Under the pieces are notes generated by a model. That model was not told the origin of the DNA and made no database searches. It was given only the letters and a program-made list of their open reading frames with translations. This document shows, in pieces, positions 53,925 through 63,303 of a stretch of DNA of 64,000 nt. Positions within the stretch are counted from its first letter, which is position 1, and each line of letters starts with the position of its first letter. The DNA is from Acetobacter syzygii (GTDB lineage: Bacteria; Pseudomonadota; Alphaproteobacteria; Acetobacterales; Acetobacteraceae): the NCBI RefSeq assembly GCF_000964225.1, contig NZ_BAMZ01000027.1, positions 145,806-209,805 on the forward strand, written 5' to 3'. The translations under genes were made by a program, and so were the position numbers.

Positions 53925-54485
53925 ATGGCGCGTTATGGTTACGCTCGTATTTCAACGGATGAACAGAGCCATGATCCTCAGCTTCTTGAGTTGAGGCGAG
54001 AGGGACTTGAGGAGATCATCACCGATACTGTTTCAGGTCGGATACCTGCGGTAGAGCGTCCTGGACTTTCTGGTCTACTGAACAGGCTGGGGCAGGGGGA
54101 TAGTATGGTAGTGGCACGTCTGGATCGGCTTGGACGTGATACCGTCGATGTCATGGGGCTGGTCAGGAGCCTTACAGAGAACGGTGTTCGTGTGCGAATA
54201 CTGAATATTGGGATTGAGACGGGCACGCCCAATGGTCAGCTCTTTTTGACCATCCTTGCAGGCTTTGCCCAGTTTGAGCGGGAGATTATCCGGGAGCGGA
54301 CGCGAGCAGGCTTGGAAGCCGCGCGTCAGGCCGGAAAACGACTGGGGAGATGCCCTATCCTGACGTCCCGTCAAAAAAAGCATGTCTGTGAGTTGAAGGA
54401 AGCCGGGAGGTCACTGGCAGAAATTGCAAAAATTTTTCGGGTCAGTCGGAGCACGGTCTGGCGCACGGTCCAGTGCAGGGTATAG
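53925..54485 (+). CDS. serine recombinase (resolvase/invertase family), copy 2
   Basis: 186 residues from ATG 53925, with AGGAGG nine bases upstream. Catalytic Ser in YARISTDEQ; VVARLDRLGRDTVDVMGL; FAQFEREIIRERTRAGLEAARQ; DNA-binding tail SLAEIAKIFRVSRSTVWRTVQ. Paralogue of the copy at 51102. Site-like repeats lie on both sides of the gene, consistent with resolvase binding sites. No transposase of the Tn3 kind is near. Confidence 0.9.
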   Translation: MARYGYARISTDEQSHDPQLLELRREGLEEIITDTVSGRIPAVERPGLSGLLNRLGQGDSMVVARLDRLGRDTVDVMGLVRSLTENGVRVRILNIGIETGTPNGQLFLTILAGFAQFEREIIRERTRAGLEAARQAGKRLGRCPILTSRQKKHVCELKEAGRSLAEIAKIFRVSRSTVWRTVQCRV

Positions 54486-54487
54486 CG

Positions 54488-54513
54488 TGCCAAAAAGCAG
54501 GTTTTCGGGACAG
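54488..54513. repeat. resolvase site-like repeat 2
   Basis: TGCCAAAAAGCAGGTTTTCG-type segment ending GGGACAG. It starts 3 bases after the resolvase gene and aligns with 53824-53850 along most of its length. Confidence 0.5.
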
Positions 54514-54948
54514 TAGCGACGTCGTCTGTTCGAGGCAGCTTGACAAGCTTCCAGAAACGACCGTTTTTCGGACACTAAACGTTGTTGAGAGCATGTCGGT
54601 TGCGTTGGGGGTGATTGTTTAATGTCGGCTCACGCCTACTTCTCGGACGTCAATGTGCAGCCGCGGGCTTCTCCGAAGCGGACATGGCTCAAAGCTTGCA
54701 CGAATTGGTAACCGACAATCCCGGGGTGGTTCAGTCCTTTGAGCCTAAAATGACGGGGGGCCTGTGCCGCAAGTGGCCTAAAGGCACAGAGCCAGACGTG
54801 CTTGTCATTCGATCAATCTGCCGACCAACAATATCAAACTGGCAGACCCTAATTATGATCGAGGGACAATCAGTGGAGGAGGTCAATTCGAGTTCATTGG
54901 ACGAATTCATCGTCGCCGAAGTCTGGGCAGGTACGCTTCAGTCCATTG
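54514..54948. repeat. gap with resolvase site-like repeat 3 and dispersed repeat copy B
   Basis: 54551-54575 (CCAGAAACGACCGTTTTTCG... GACAC) is the third site-like segment. From 54640 to 54735 lies dispersed repeat copy B, sharing with 45660-45740 the blocks CGAAGCGGAC, TGGCTCA and CAATCCCGG at the same spacing. A 121-codon frame over this region is judged accidental. Confidence 0.5.
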
Positions 54949-57900
54949 TCAGCGCAGGCTCTTTGTCAGCGCCTCCTTGACGCTTAGGTATAGTGCAGAT
55001 CTGAACGCCTCGTCCTGGTTGTGAAGCTTGTAGAGTTCCAACTCCTCTTTCCGGCGTTTTAGCATGACTTCTTTCATAATTTTTTCAAATGCCAAGTTAC
55101 GGCTGTAGGGATCAGAATTTTCATCAAATTTCTTCTCAAAATCGGGGTGGGCCTGAACACTTTCAACAATGTTCAGAAACTTGATCCGTTGTTCTTCCGG
55201 GGTGGCGCTCCAGCCTTGGAACCAACGTTCGTTGAAGCTGCGGATGATCTCTTCCAACGGGTCTTCCTGCACCTCTCCTTCGCGATAGCCGCGGGGGGTA
55301 GGGTTCTGTGGATCTAGCTCTGCTTCTGAAGTGTCCAGGTCGATGGTCTGGTTTAGTTTTGTCCGCTCTAACCCATATGACGAAAGGTCAACGGCCTCGA
55401 GAAGTTCATCCAACGCATCCTGATTCGGGTCTTTGATGTTTAGCTTCGGGACCAGAAACTTCAGGAACCAGAAGAGCTTCTCCCAAGCCTCCACCTCGAA
55501 CGGCATGATTGCAGCCATCTGGCCGTAGATCTTCACGAACTGCTTCGCTTTGATCTTGAAGTCGATCTTCTCCGGGTCTTCCAGTTCCAGGCCGGTGTTG
55601 AAACGTTCGGCAGCCACGTCAATCGAGGGGCTGAGTTTCTCGGAATCTTCGCCGTCAAAGAACCTTTTGCAAAATTCCTCTACCTCTGACCATTCGTAGA
55701 CGCCGACATCATCCAAGGCTGCTTTCAACTCGTGTAAGACGTTCACGTCCGTCGCCTCGGATAGGGTCGTCACCGTGAAGAACGGGTCGAAGGCAGCCTT
55801 GATGTCCTCGATTGAGTTGAAGAAGTCGAGAACGAACAAATCCTCGGTCCGTTTGCCTAGCTTGGGGGAGGACCGGTTCAAACGGGACAGGGCCTGGACT
55901 GCCAGAACCGACTGTAGCTTTTTGTCGACGTACATCGCACAGAGCTTCGGCTGATCGAAACCGGTGAGATACTTGTTTGCAACGATCAGCAGGCGGAATT
56001 CATCCTTGTCAAACTCGCTGCGGGTCTTGTCCTCAGGTACGCCATTCATCTCGCTCTCGGTGTACTTGACCCCATCGACCTCCTTCTCGCCCGAGAAGGC
56101 GATTAGCGCCTTGAACGGGTTACCGCGTTTGGCAAGCTCTGCCTGTACGGCCTTGTAGTAGCGGATCGCCACCTCGATATTTTGGGTTACGATCATCCCT
56201 TTGCCTTTGCCGCGCAATTTCTTGGGGTTGACCACCTTGTCGATGAAATTCTCGACCATGATCTCGGCCTTGGTGTTGATCGTCTGCTGGCTCCGCTCAA
56301 CATAGGCGCGTAGCTTCTTCTGCGCCTTGGATGTGTCGAACAGGGGATTGTCCTCAATGGACTTCTGGATCTCGTAATAGCCCTTGTAGGTCGTGTAATT
56401 CGCCAACACGTCGAGGATGAAGCCCTCCTCGATCGCCTGCTTCATGCTGTACAGGTGGAACGGGCGGAAGCGGCCGTCCGGCTGCTGCTCACCGAACTTC
56501 TCTAGGGTGATCGGCTTCGGCGTTGCGGTGAAGGCAAAGTAGGACGCATTGCCGCGCATCTTGCGGGCCTGCATGGCCGCCACGATCTTGTCCTGCGCGT
56601 TATCTTCGTCTGGGTCGCCGCCCATTGCCTGATTCATCTTGTCACTGGCGATGCCGCTCTGGCCGCTGTGCGCCTCATCGATGATCACTGCGAAACGCTT
56701 GTCGCCCAAATCCTCTATACCGTCGATGATGAAGGGGAACTTCTGGATGGTTGTGATGATGATCTTCTTGCCGTTCTCCAGCGCTGTCTTCAGGTCCGAG
56801 GACTTCAACGCCGGGGCCACGATATTCTTGACCTCGGAGAAATCCTTGATGTTGTCGCGCAACTGCTTGTCCAGCAGGCGACGGTCGGTCACGACGATCA
56901 CGCTGTCGAACAGCGGGGCGTCCAGCGCCTTGGTGCCGGACAGATCTAGCTTCGCCGGATAGGTCTCGATCAGCTGGTAGGCGGCCCAGGTGATGCTGTG
57001 GGATTTTCCCGAGCCGGCAGAGTGCTGGATCAGGTATTTATGCCCTACGCCCGTCTGAGCGGCGTGGGACAGCAGCTTTCGGACCACATTCAGCTGGTGA
57101 TATCGCGGGAAGATCAGCGTCTTCTTCGCCAGCGGGTCGGTCTTCTTGCCCTCCAGCAGGACAAAATGCTGGATGATCCCGGCAAGGCTCTCCGGTTGCA
57201 GAACCTCTTCCCACAGGTAGGACGTTTTGTGACCATTCGGGTTCGGCGGGTTGCCCGCGCCCTCGTTGTGCCCCTTGTTGAACGGCAGGAAGAAGGTCGA
57301 GGTGCCCGCCAGCTTCGTCGCCATCCACACCTCGTCGGTGTCGGCGGTCATGTGGACCAGCACCCGGCCAAAGCGCAGCAGGGTCTGGTTTGCATCACGC
57401 TCACGGTACTGCTTCTGGCCGTGGTAGCGGGCGTTCTGGTGGGTCCAAGCGTTCTTCAGCTCCAGCGTCACCAGCGGCAGCCCGTTAAGGAACAGCACCA
57501 TGTCCACCGATTCATTCGGGTTGGCGGTGCTGTGATGGACCTGCCGCGTCACGCTCCAGATATTGGCGGCGAAGTTGTCGTGGACCTTTTGCGCCGAACT
57601 GGCCAGCGGAGCGGGATACATCAGGTGGAAATGCGCGTTGTCGACGGGCAGGCCCTTTTTCAGGACATGCAGCAGGCCCTTGGACTTGATCAGCTTGTCG
57701 AGCTGGCCGGTGATCTTGGCCTGCCAGTCGGCGGGGTTGTGCTGCTTGAGCTTGTCGAGGTCTTTGGATTGGGTGGCTTCGAGGAACTCCCAGAACTTCG
57801 CACGGTCGAGCGCGAGGGCCGCGTCGAAATCAGCGGGCTGGCCGATACGGAAAGGGCCAGAGGCGGTGGCCCCGACGGCCAGCTCTTCGGAGCTCGCGCC

Positions 57901-57966
57901 GCAAAGCCGTCTCTCGATGGCCTGTTCGAGGGCGATTTCCTTGGTGTTGCTGACCGCAATATTCAT
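54949..57966 (-). CDS. hsdR: type I restriction enzyme subunit R
   Basis: 1005 residues, normal length. N-terminal nuclease region with VDMVLFLNGLPLVTLELKNAW (PD-(D/E)xK Asp and ELK); helicase motor with HSAGSGKSHSITWAAY (Walker A), VVTDRRLLDKQL and IDEAHSGQSG (DEAH-like), FAFTATPKPITLEKFG and later VANKYLTGFDQPKLCAMYVDKKL and QALSRLNRS. It translocates DNA and cuts at stalled complexes. It is the last of a three-gene minus-strand operon, 50 bases after hsdS. High GC in contrast with the left flank suggests transfer. Confidence 0.95.
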   Translation of the reverse strand: MNIAVSNTKEIALEQAIERRLCGASSEELAVGATASGPFRIGQPADFDAALALDRAKFWEFLEATQSKDLDKLKQHNPADWQAKITGQLDKLIKSKGLLHVLKKGLPVDNAHFHLMYPAPLASSAQKVHDNFAANIWSVTRQVHHSTANPNESVDMVLFLNGLPLVTLELKNAWTHQNARYHGQKQYRERDANQTLLRFGRVLVHMTADTDEVWMATKLAGTSTFFLPFNKGHNEGAGNPPNPNGHKTSYLWEEVLQPESLAGIIQHFVLLEGKKTDPLAKKTLIFPRYHQLNVVRKLLSHAAQTGVGHKYLIQHSAGSGKSHSITWAAYQLIETYPAKLDLSGTKALDAPLFDSVIVVTDRRLLDKQLRDNIKDFSEVKNIVAPALKSSDLKTALENGKKIIITTIQKFPFIIDGIEDLGDKRFAVIIDEAHSGQSGIASDKMNQAMGGDPDEDNAQDKIVAAMQARKMRGNASYFAFTATPKPITLEKFGEQQPDGRFRPFHLYSMKQAIEEGFILDVLANYTTYKGYYEIQKSIEDNPLFDTSKAQKKLRAYVERSQQTINTKAEIMVENFIDKVVNPKKLRGKGKGMIVTQNIEVAIRYYKAVQAELAKRGNPFKALIAFSGEKEVDGVKYTESEMNGVPEDKTRSEFDKDEFRLLIVANKYLTGFDQPKLCAMYVDKKLQSVLAVQALSRLNRSSPKLGKRTEDLFVLDFFNSIEDIKAAFDPFFTVTTLSEATDVNVLHELKAALDDVGVYEWSEVEEFCKRFFDGEDSEKLSPSIDVAAERFNTGLELEDPEKIDFKIKAKQFVKIYGQMAAIMPFEVEAWEKLFWFLKFLVPKLNIKDPNQDALDELLEAVDLSSYGLERTKLNQTIDLDTSEAELDPQNPTPRGYREGEVQEDPLEEIIRSFNERWFQGWSATPEEQRIKFLNIVESVQAHPDFEKKFDENSDPYSRNLAFEKIMKEVMLKRRKEELELYKLHNQDEAFRSALYLSVKEALTKSLR

Positions 57967-58016
57967 GGCGTTGCTTTCAAATGAGGTTCTGTCCCGCCCC
58001 GTTGAGGGCCGGGCGC

Positions 58017-59300
58017 TTACAATACCTTGATCTTTCCAGTCACCGCCGCGTTGATCAAGCTTGTCTTATATTCCCGCAATGCGGTGATCTGGGATTGCTT
58101 GATTGCAATTGCGGCGTCGATCTTTTGACTCTGGTCGTCGATATGATCCACGATCGCATCTTGCTCGTCACGGGGCGGCAATGGCGTCTTGAACGATGCG
58201 AAGCTATCTTTGGGAATAGTGTTGCGTAAGCCTTTATACATTCCACGCATTTTCTTGCCGGTATCGGCGAAGATATAGAAATGCATGAGGAAGCGCGGGT
58301 TCACATCCTCTGTCGGCCTGTAAACGGTGTAGGCGCCGGTAATCATCCCGAAGAATGGCGACAGCCCTACAGACCTCGGTGTTTCTTCGACGTCAAAGTG
58401 ACAGAACACGAAATCTCCAGGGGCGACTTCTTGGTATGTGTCGAATTCGGCGGGGAACTTGCCCTCGGGGTTCTCCATGTCGCGCTTGATGACCCCGCGG
58501 AGAGTGAGTGAGAGAAGATCGTACTCAGGCGCGTGTTTGCCCACAAGTTTCTTCGTGAGGCCGAAGATGAATTTGTTATGGCGCTGCTCCCAATGCGCGG
58601 GGATCTGGCCGATCCAGTCTATGCCGCTGTCCTTCATGGGGGCGTCGGGGTTCAGGCCGCGGGTGACGGCCTCTTGGATCAGGATCTGCCTGCGCTCGGC
58701 CAAGAGCCTGATCTGCTCCTCCTTGATCCGCACCGCCTCGTCAATCGTCGCGCATTTCCCATCCAGAAACGCCGCGATGGCGCGTTGTTCAGGGAGTGGG
58801 GGGAGCAGTATGGGAATTTGCCGCATTCGCGATTGGTTCAAGTCCCATTGGCCAACTCGGACGCCATCCGAGGCCGAAGCGAAGTAGGAAACGTACAACT
58901 TGCTGCGAATAGCGATATTGAAGAAGTGCGGGTCAACTTCGCGGGCGAAGTCAAAGATGAAGTACGCCGGGCTGACGATCCCAGTATACGCCGAGACGCC
59001 ATAGGAGCCCTGCCACGCCTTCATCTTGTTCATGCCAAATTGTCCCTCGCGCAGCACCTTGTAGCCACTCAGGTCATCCGGGATGAAGTTGTGGTTGCTG
59101 TCCTGATCCTCGACGTCCCGCTCGATAACGCCTTGTTCGCGCGTGATTGACAGGAGTGGCAGGTCTGGGCGGTTCTTCTCTGAAACCGCCGTCAACATGG
59201 AACCCAGCTTCTCGATCTCCCAATGCTCTGGGACATCGCCGACCCAATCGAAGCCGGATGGTTTGAAGCTATGATGTTTTGGGTATGCCGCGATGGTCAT
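58017..59300 (-). CDS. hsdS: type I restriction enzyme specificity subunit S
   Basis: 427 residues with the usual two target recognition domains. The first begins GDVPEHWEIEKLGSMLTAV and ends LPPLPEQRAIAAFLDGKCATIDEAVRIKEEQIRLLAERRQILIQEAVTRGLNPDAP; the second begins GQIPAHWEQRHNKFIFGLTKK and ends LPPRDEQDAIVDHIDDQSQKIDAAIAIKQSQITALREYKTSLINAAVTGKI. The helical spacers with EQ..I set the distance between half-sites. Its start overlaps the end of hsdM by 4 bases. The DNA sequence recognised cannot be predicted here. Confidence 0.95.
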   Translation of the reverse strand: MTIAAYPKHHSFKPSGFDWVGDVPEHWEIEKLGSMLTAVSEKNRPDLPLLSITREQGVIERDVEDQDSNHNFIPDDLSGYKVLREGQFGMNKMKAWQGSYGVSAYTGIVSPAYFIFDFAREVDPHFFNIAIRSKLYVSYFASASDGVRVGQWDLNQSRMRQIPILLPPLPEQRAIAAFLDGKCATIDEAVRIKEEQIRLLAERRQILIQEAVTRGLNPDAPMKDSGIDWIGQIPAHWEQRHNKFIFGLTKKLVGKHAPEYDLLSLTLRGVIKRDMENPEGKFPAEFDTYQEVAPGDFVFCHFDVEETPRSVGLSPFFGMITGAYTVYRPTEDVNPRFLMHFYIFADTGKKMRGMYKGLRNTIPKDSFASFKTPLPPRDEQDAIVDHIDDQSQKIDAAIAIKQSQITALREYKTSLINAAVTGKIKVL

Positions 59301-61690
59301 TCAGCCGGCTCCAGCGTGGTCGCGACCTCAACACCAAGAATGTCGGCAATCAGCCCGTCAGCCTTTTCTTCCAAGGCCAGGATGTCCTGCGTCACCTCTT
59401 CAAGGTTGCGCAGCGGCTTGTGGCGGTAGAAATACTTGTTGAAGCTGATCTCGTAACCGATCTTCACGCTGTCTAGGTTGATCCAGGCTTCTTCCACATG
59501 CGGCTTCACCTCTGCCAGGAAGTAGCGATGGATGTCATCCTTTAGGGCCACGCTTTCCGCATCGCGCAGCTCTGCGGTAGTCTCATAGGTCAGGTAGCTG
59601 CCATCCTTCTGCCGGTACCAGCCGAAATCGGCCAGATCCTCCGTCGCACAGCCCAGATGCGTGGTCAGCGCCTCAACCTCTGCGCCGGTCAACTTGTGCT
59701 TCTTGTCGATCACCTTTTGCGCGGTCTCGTCGTACCAGCTGACGGCGTTCAGGATGGCGTTCTTCTCGGTCACGCCCAGCTTGATCTTGCGCGCCTTGAT
59801 CGCGGCGTTGACCGTCTTGCGGAAGGCGTTGAAGTCGTCGATCTCCTCAAGGCCCACATCGCCCATGATCTGGGTCGCCGTGGCCAGCAGGTCGCGCAGC
59901 TTGACCCAGTACTTGGTGTCGAGCAGCTTGGCCTTTGCCTTGGCGTTCAGGGTTAGCCCGGCTTCCTCACACCACGCGGCAATCTGCTTGGCCTGCTCCT
60001 TTAGAAAGCCCGGCTGATAGACCTGATCCCCGTGTTCGTCATAGAGCCATTCCATGGGCTCGCGCAGGGACTTGTCAAAGCGCAGGGGCGCGAGGCGTTC
60101 GGCGCTGAAACCCGCGCGGCGGCGGTCCGGGCGTTCGATGGTGACTTTGTGGTAGCCGAAATCCGCGTTGTCGAAGATTTGCACGGCGATGCCCTCCGGA
60201 TCGCCCGCCGCGTTGATCTGGCGCTCGACAGGGGCGAAGTTCAGGAAGGCCTCGGTGATCTGCTGGATATGTTCGTCCGAGAACTCGCAGTTCTTGTCGC
60301 CAAGGTTCTTGCGCAGCTTGCGGAACATGAGGTTGGCGTCAATCAGTTGGACCCGCCCGCGCCGTGCCTCGGGCTTGGCATTGGACAGGAGCCAGATATA
60401 GGTGGTGATGCCGGTGTTGTAGAACAGGTTGTTGGGCAGCTGGATGATGGTATCCAGCATATCATTTTCGATGATAAAGCGGCGGATGTTGGATTCCCCG
60501 CTGCCCGCATCCCCAGTGAACAGGCTGGAGCCGTTGTGGATCGACGCGATGCGCGAGCCCAGCAGGCTGGCGCTGGTGGGTTTCATCTTGCTGATCATTT
60601 CCATCAGGAACAGCAGCTGGCCATCCGATGAGCGCGGGGTGGCATCCATCGTTTCGACATTGCCCCAGTAGTCGGCCAGCTTGACCTGAAAACGGGGATC
60701 AATGACGTCCTTGCCGTCTTTGATGTACTTCACCTCGCTGTTCCAGCTTTTGCCATAGGGTGGGTTGGATAGCATGAAGTCGAAGCGGTTGGCGAAGAAT
60801 TCATCGGTGGAGAGGGTGGAGCCCACGCGGATGTTTTCAGGGTTATTACCCTTGATCATCATGTCGGATTTGCAGATCGCGTAGGTTTCGTCGTTGATCT
60901 CTTTGCCATAGAGGTAAACGTCCCCGTGGGCATGGATGGGGCCATCTGCGTCCGTGATGTAGTTCTGAGCCTCGGTCAGCATGCCGCCCGACCCGCAAGC
61001 CGGATCGTAAATCGTCAGGATCCGGGGCAGACGATCCTTTATCGGGTCGAAAACCAGGTGCGTCATGAGGTGGATCACCTCGCGCGGGGTGAAATGTTCC
61101 CCTGCCTCTTCGTTGTTCTCTTCGTTGAACTTACGGATCAGTTCCTCAAAGACGTATCCCATACCCAGATTAGAGAGGCCCGGAAGCGTGTTGCCTTCCG
61201 GATCCTCAATCTCATTCGGGGTCAGGTTGATCCAGGGGGAGACGAATTTCTCAATGACGTCCAGAAGCACCTGCTTATCCGCCATATGGCGCATCTGTTC
61301 GAACAGTTTGAAGCGACCGATGATCTCTTTAACGTTGTCACTGAAGCCGTCGAGGTAATCCTCAATATTGGCTAGGAGGATCTGCTGGTTGTTGGTGGCG
61401 GTGCTGTACAGCTTCTTTAAGGTCCAGTGGCTGGTGTTGAAGAAGACGTAACCAGAGGCATCCTTGAGCGGCTCATCGTCCCACTCCGTCGCGCCAGTGT
61501 CTTCTTTTTGGTACCGGACCTCTTCAAGAACGGCGTCCTTGGTCGGCTCGAGCAGGGTGTCAAGGCGGCGCAGCACAACCATCGGTAGGATCACATCGCG
61601 ATACTTGCCCCGTACGTACACATCGCGGAGGCAATCGTCGGCAATGCGCCAGATGAAGGAAACAAGGCTGCTGTGGGACGTCTGGTTCAA
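59297..61690 (-). CDS. hsdM: type I restriction enzyme methylase subunit M (N6-adenine)
   Basis: About 798 residues from TTG 61690, preceded by GAGG and giving the family start LNQTSHSSLVSFIWRIADDCLRDVYVRGKYRDVILPMVVLRRLD; the frame extends to 61822 without reason. SAM-binding motif I is YDPACGSGGMLTEA and the catalytic motif IV NPPYGKSW. It methylates adenine on the hsdS-recognised site and is the common core of the methyltransferase and restriction complexes. First gene of the operon, next to dispersed repeat copy C. Confidence 0.95.
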   Translation of the reverse strand: MNQTSHSSLVSFIWRIADDCLRDVYVRGKYRDVILPMVVLRRLDTLLEPTKDAVLEEVRYQKEDTGATEWDDEPLKDASGYVFFNTSHWTLKKLYSTATNNQQILLANIEDYLDGFSDNVKEIIGRFKLFEQMRHMADKQVLLDVIEKFVSPWINLTPNEIEDPEGNTLPGLSNLGMGYVFEELIRKFNEENNEEAGEHFTPREVIHLMTHLVFDPIKDRLPRILTIYDPACGSGGMLTEAQNYITDADGPIHAHGDVYLYGKEINDETYAICKSDMMIKGNNPENIRVGSTLSTDEFFANRFDFMLSNPPYGKSWNSEVKYIKDGKDVIDPRFQVKLADYWGNVETMDATPRSSDGQLLFLMEMISKMKPTSASLLGSRIASIHNGSSLFTGDAGSGESNIRRFIIENDMLDTIIQLPNNLFYNTGITTYIWLLSNAKPEARRGRVQLIDANLMFRKLRKNLGDKNCEFSDEHIQQITEAFLNFAPVERQINAAGDPEGIAVQIFDNADFGYHKVTIERPDRRRAGFSAERLAPLRFDKSLREPMEWLYDEHGDQVYQPGFLKEQAKQIAAWCEEAGLTLNAKAKAKLLDTKYWVKLRDLLATATQIMGDVGLEEIDDFNAFRKTVNAAIKARKIKLGVTEKNAILNAVSWYDETAQKVIDKKHKLTGAEVEALTTHLGCATEDLADFGWYRQKDGSYLTYETTAELRDAESVALKDDIHRYFLAEVKPHVEEAWINLDSVKIGYEISFNKYFYRHKPLRNLEEVTQDILALEEKADGLIADILGVEVATTLEPAE

Positions 61691-61822
61691 TGTGGGCCTC
61701 AAAAGTTGATGCGAGAGCAATAGCCCTTCGACGACTACTCTTAAGGGCTTGGTTATGCAATCAGCCTTGGGACAGGCTCTGTTGTCAGCTGCTCCGCCTG
61801 TTGGGCGTAAAAGAAAACCCAC

Positions 61823-62233
61823 TTAACTTCACGTCGCCCGGGGACGAAGTGGAGGACTGAACTGCACCGAGATCGGCGGTCATGTCTGCTTCCAAGCGCT
61901 CGCGACGCGAAGCGGACAGACCGGTTTCCACCCCTTAGCTGCCTGTCTGTTCGATGACCGTGAAGCAGACAGGCGGGTCAATCCTCTTAAAAGTGGCTTG
62001 ATAATTGCCGTAAGATGATTATTCATAAAAATTTTGCTTTGGAGGAGACGGTTATTAAACGATTTTAGAATTGATTTTTCTCAAAAGATATGTCATATAA
62101 AGAAGATATTGAGAGTTTAATTTTTGTTTTTTGATGCCGTTATTATCTCAGTCCGCGTGAACAAGATCACGCAAGCCTTCGGATAAGACGCTCCTGCGGG
62201 AACGTTTGGGCAATTTATCTGAAAGGTGCCAGT
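61823..62233. repeat. gap with dispersed repeat copy C and a small palindrome
   Basis: 61860-61985 holds GAAGCGGACA and a stem GCCTGTCTG..CAGACAGGCGG like copy A. The rest is AT-rich. GCGTGA (62156-62161) and TCACGC (62168-62173) form a perfect inverted repeat 60 bases before the AAA+ gene, a possible operator. No gene is supported. Confidence 0.5.
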
Positions 62234-63259
62234 ATGTCTGATAACCACTCAACAAGGGATAAACTTAGCCCCACACTGACCGAAGTTCTTCGTCGTCGCA
62301 CGGCTCTTATGCGGGCAGCGAGGGAAAAACGCTACGAAAACGAAAGCCTGCGGTCAGCCGAAGGTGTCCCGGATGGCGGGTATGTTCGTCTGCTGGAGAA
62401 GGGATATAGCTTTCCTGCGGTCAGTGCGGATCGTCATGGGGGAGCCGATCCCTACGAACAGGCCCGTAAGCTGGCTTTTCCGGTCAGGATACACCAGCCA
62501 GCAACAGTGCGGTCTGATTTGGCAGCTCTTCAAGCGCGTTTTCCCCACGCGTTGGCGGCAGTCCATGCTTTGGCAATGGCTGATTTGACACGCATGACGC
62601 TGGGGGTCTCTGGCGTGTTCCGTCCCATACTGCTGGTCGGGCCTCCGGGATGTGGCAAATCAACGCTGGCGCGTGTCTGGCATAAAATGCTGGGTTATCC
62701 CTGCATGACCATGAATGTCGCGGCTCTGTCCGATGTAATGGCGTTCACGGGTACGCATCCGACCTATTCGAACCCGAAGCCCTCGGTCATTGTGGATTAT
62801 ATGGCCAGACATGAGATTGCCAATCCCTGCATCATTCTCGATGAGATCGACAAATCACCAGAAGGGGGACGAAATGGTAGCATCAAGAATGTACTGCTCC
62901 AGTTTCTTGAGCCCGGTGAAGCCAGAACTTTTCGTGATATCTGTCTGAATGCCGAGGTCGATCTGTCCCGTGTGCGTTGGGTCATGACTGCCAATGTGCT
63001 GGAGAGGGTACCGCTTCCTCTTCGCTCCAGGTGTCAGATTGTGCATGTGCCGTCGCCAGACAGAAAACATGCTATTGGATTGTCTCGTCAGATGGCGGAA
63101 GCAATTCTGACAGAGATGGGGCTGGATCGCAGGTGGATCACTTTTGATGGTGTCGAGGAAGTCTTGTTGCAGGAGCACTTTCGAGGTGACCTGCGCCATC
63201 TGCGGATGATGGTTGATCTTTTCATCAGGGAAAGACTGACCTCTCTGACCATGTGCTGA
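62234..63259 (+). CDS. Lon-like AAA+ ATPase without protease domain
   Basis: 341 residues. A unique N-terminal 130 residues precede the AAA+ core: Walker A GPPGCGKST, sensor-like MNVAALSD, Walker B CIILDEIDK, then VMTANVLERVPLPLRSRC (sensor 1 and Arg finger region) and a helical lid ending FRGDLRHLRMMVDLFI (sensor 2 Arg). The core is like the Lon ATPase (EIDK, NVLLQFLEPGEARTFRD), but no Ser-Lys protease domain follows. GAAAGG lies before the ATG. It may remodel a partner protein; the convergent coiled-coil gene is the only candidate in view. Confidence 0.8.
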   Translation: MSDNHSTRDKLSPTLTEVLRRRTALMRAAREKRYENESLRSAEGVPDGGYVRLLEKGYSFPAVSADRHGGADPYEQARKLAFPVRIHQPATVRSDLAALQARFPHALAAVHALAMADLTRMTLGVSGVFRPILLVGPPGCGKSTLARVWHKMLGYPCMTMNVAALSDVMAFTGTHPTYSNPKPSVIVDYMARHEIANPCIILDEIDKSPEGGRNGSIKNVLLQFLEPGEARTFRDICLNAEVDLSRVRWVMTANVLERVPLPLRSRCQIVHVPSPDRKHAIGLSRQMAEAILTEMGLDRRWITFDGVEEVLLQEHFRGDLRHLRMMVDLFIRERLTSLTMC

Positions 63260-63303
63260 GACAGGCTTGTTCGCACGTGAGGCTGTAAAAAACTGGCTGC
63301 GCG

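Noticed and set aside
54615..54980. 121-codon plus-strand frame after resolvase 2
   Set aside because: It runs across dispersed repeat B and into the end of hsdR on the other strand; no start signal or family features.
56998..57984. 328-codon plus-strand frame opposite hsdR
   Set aside because: It is a shadow of the GC-rich hsdR gene; low-complexity Gln, Val and Arg content and no motifs.
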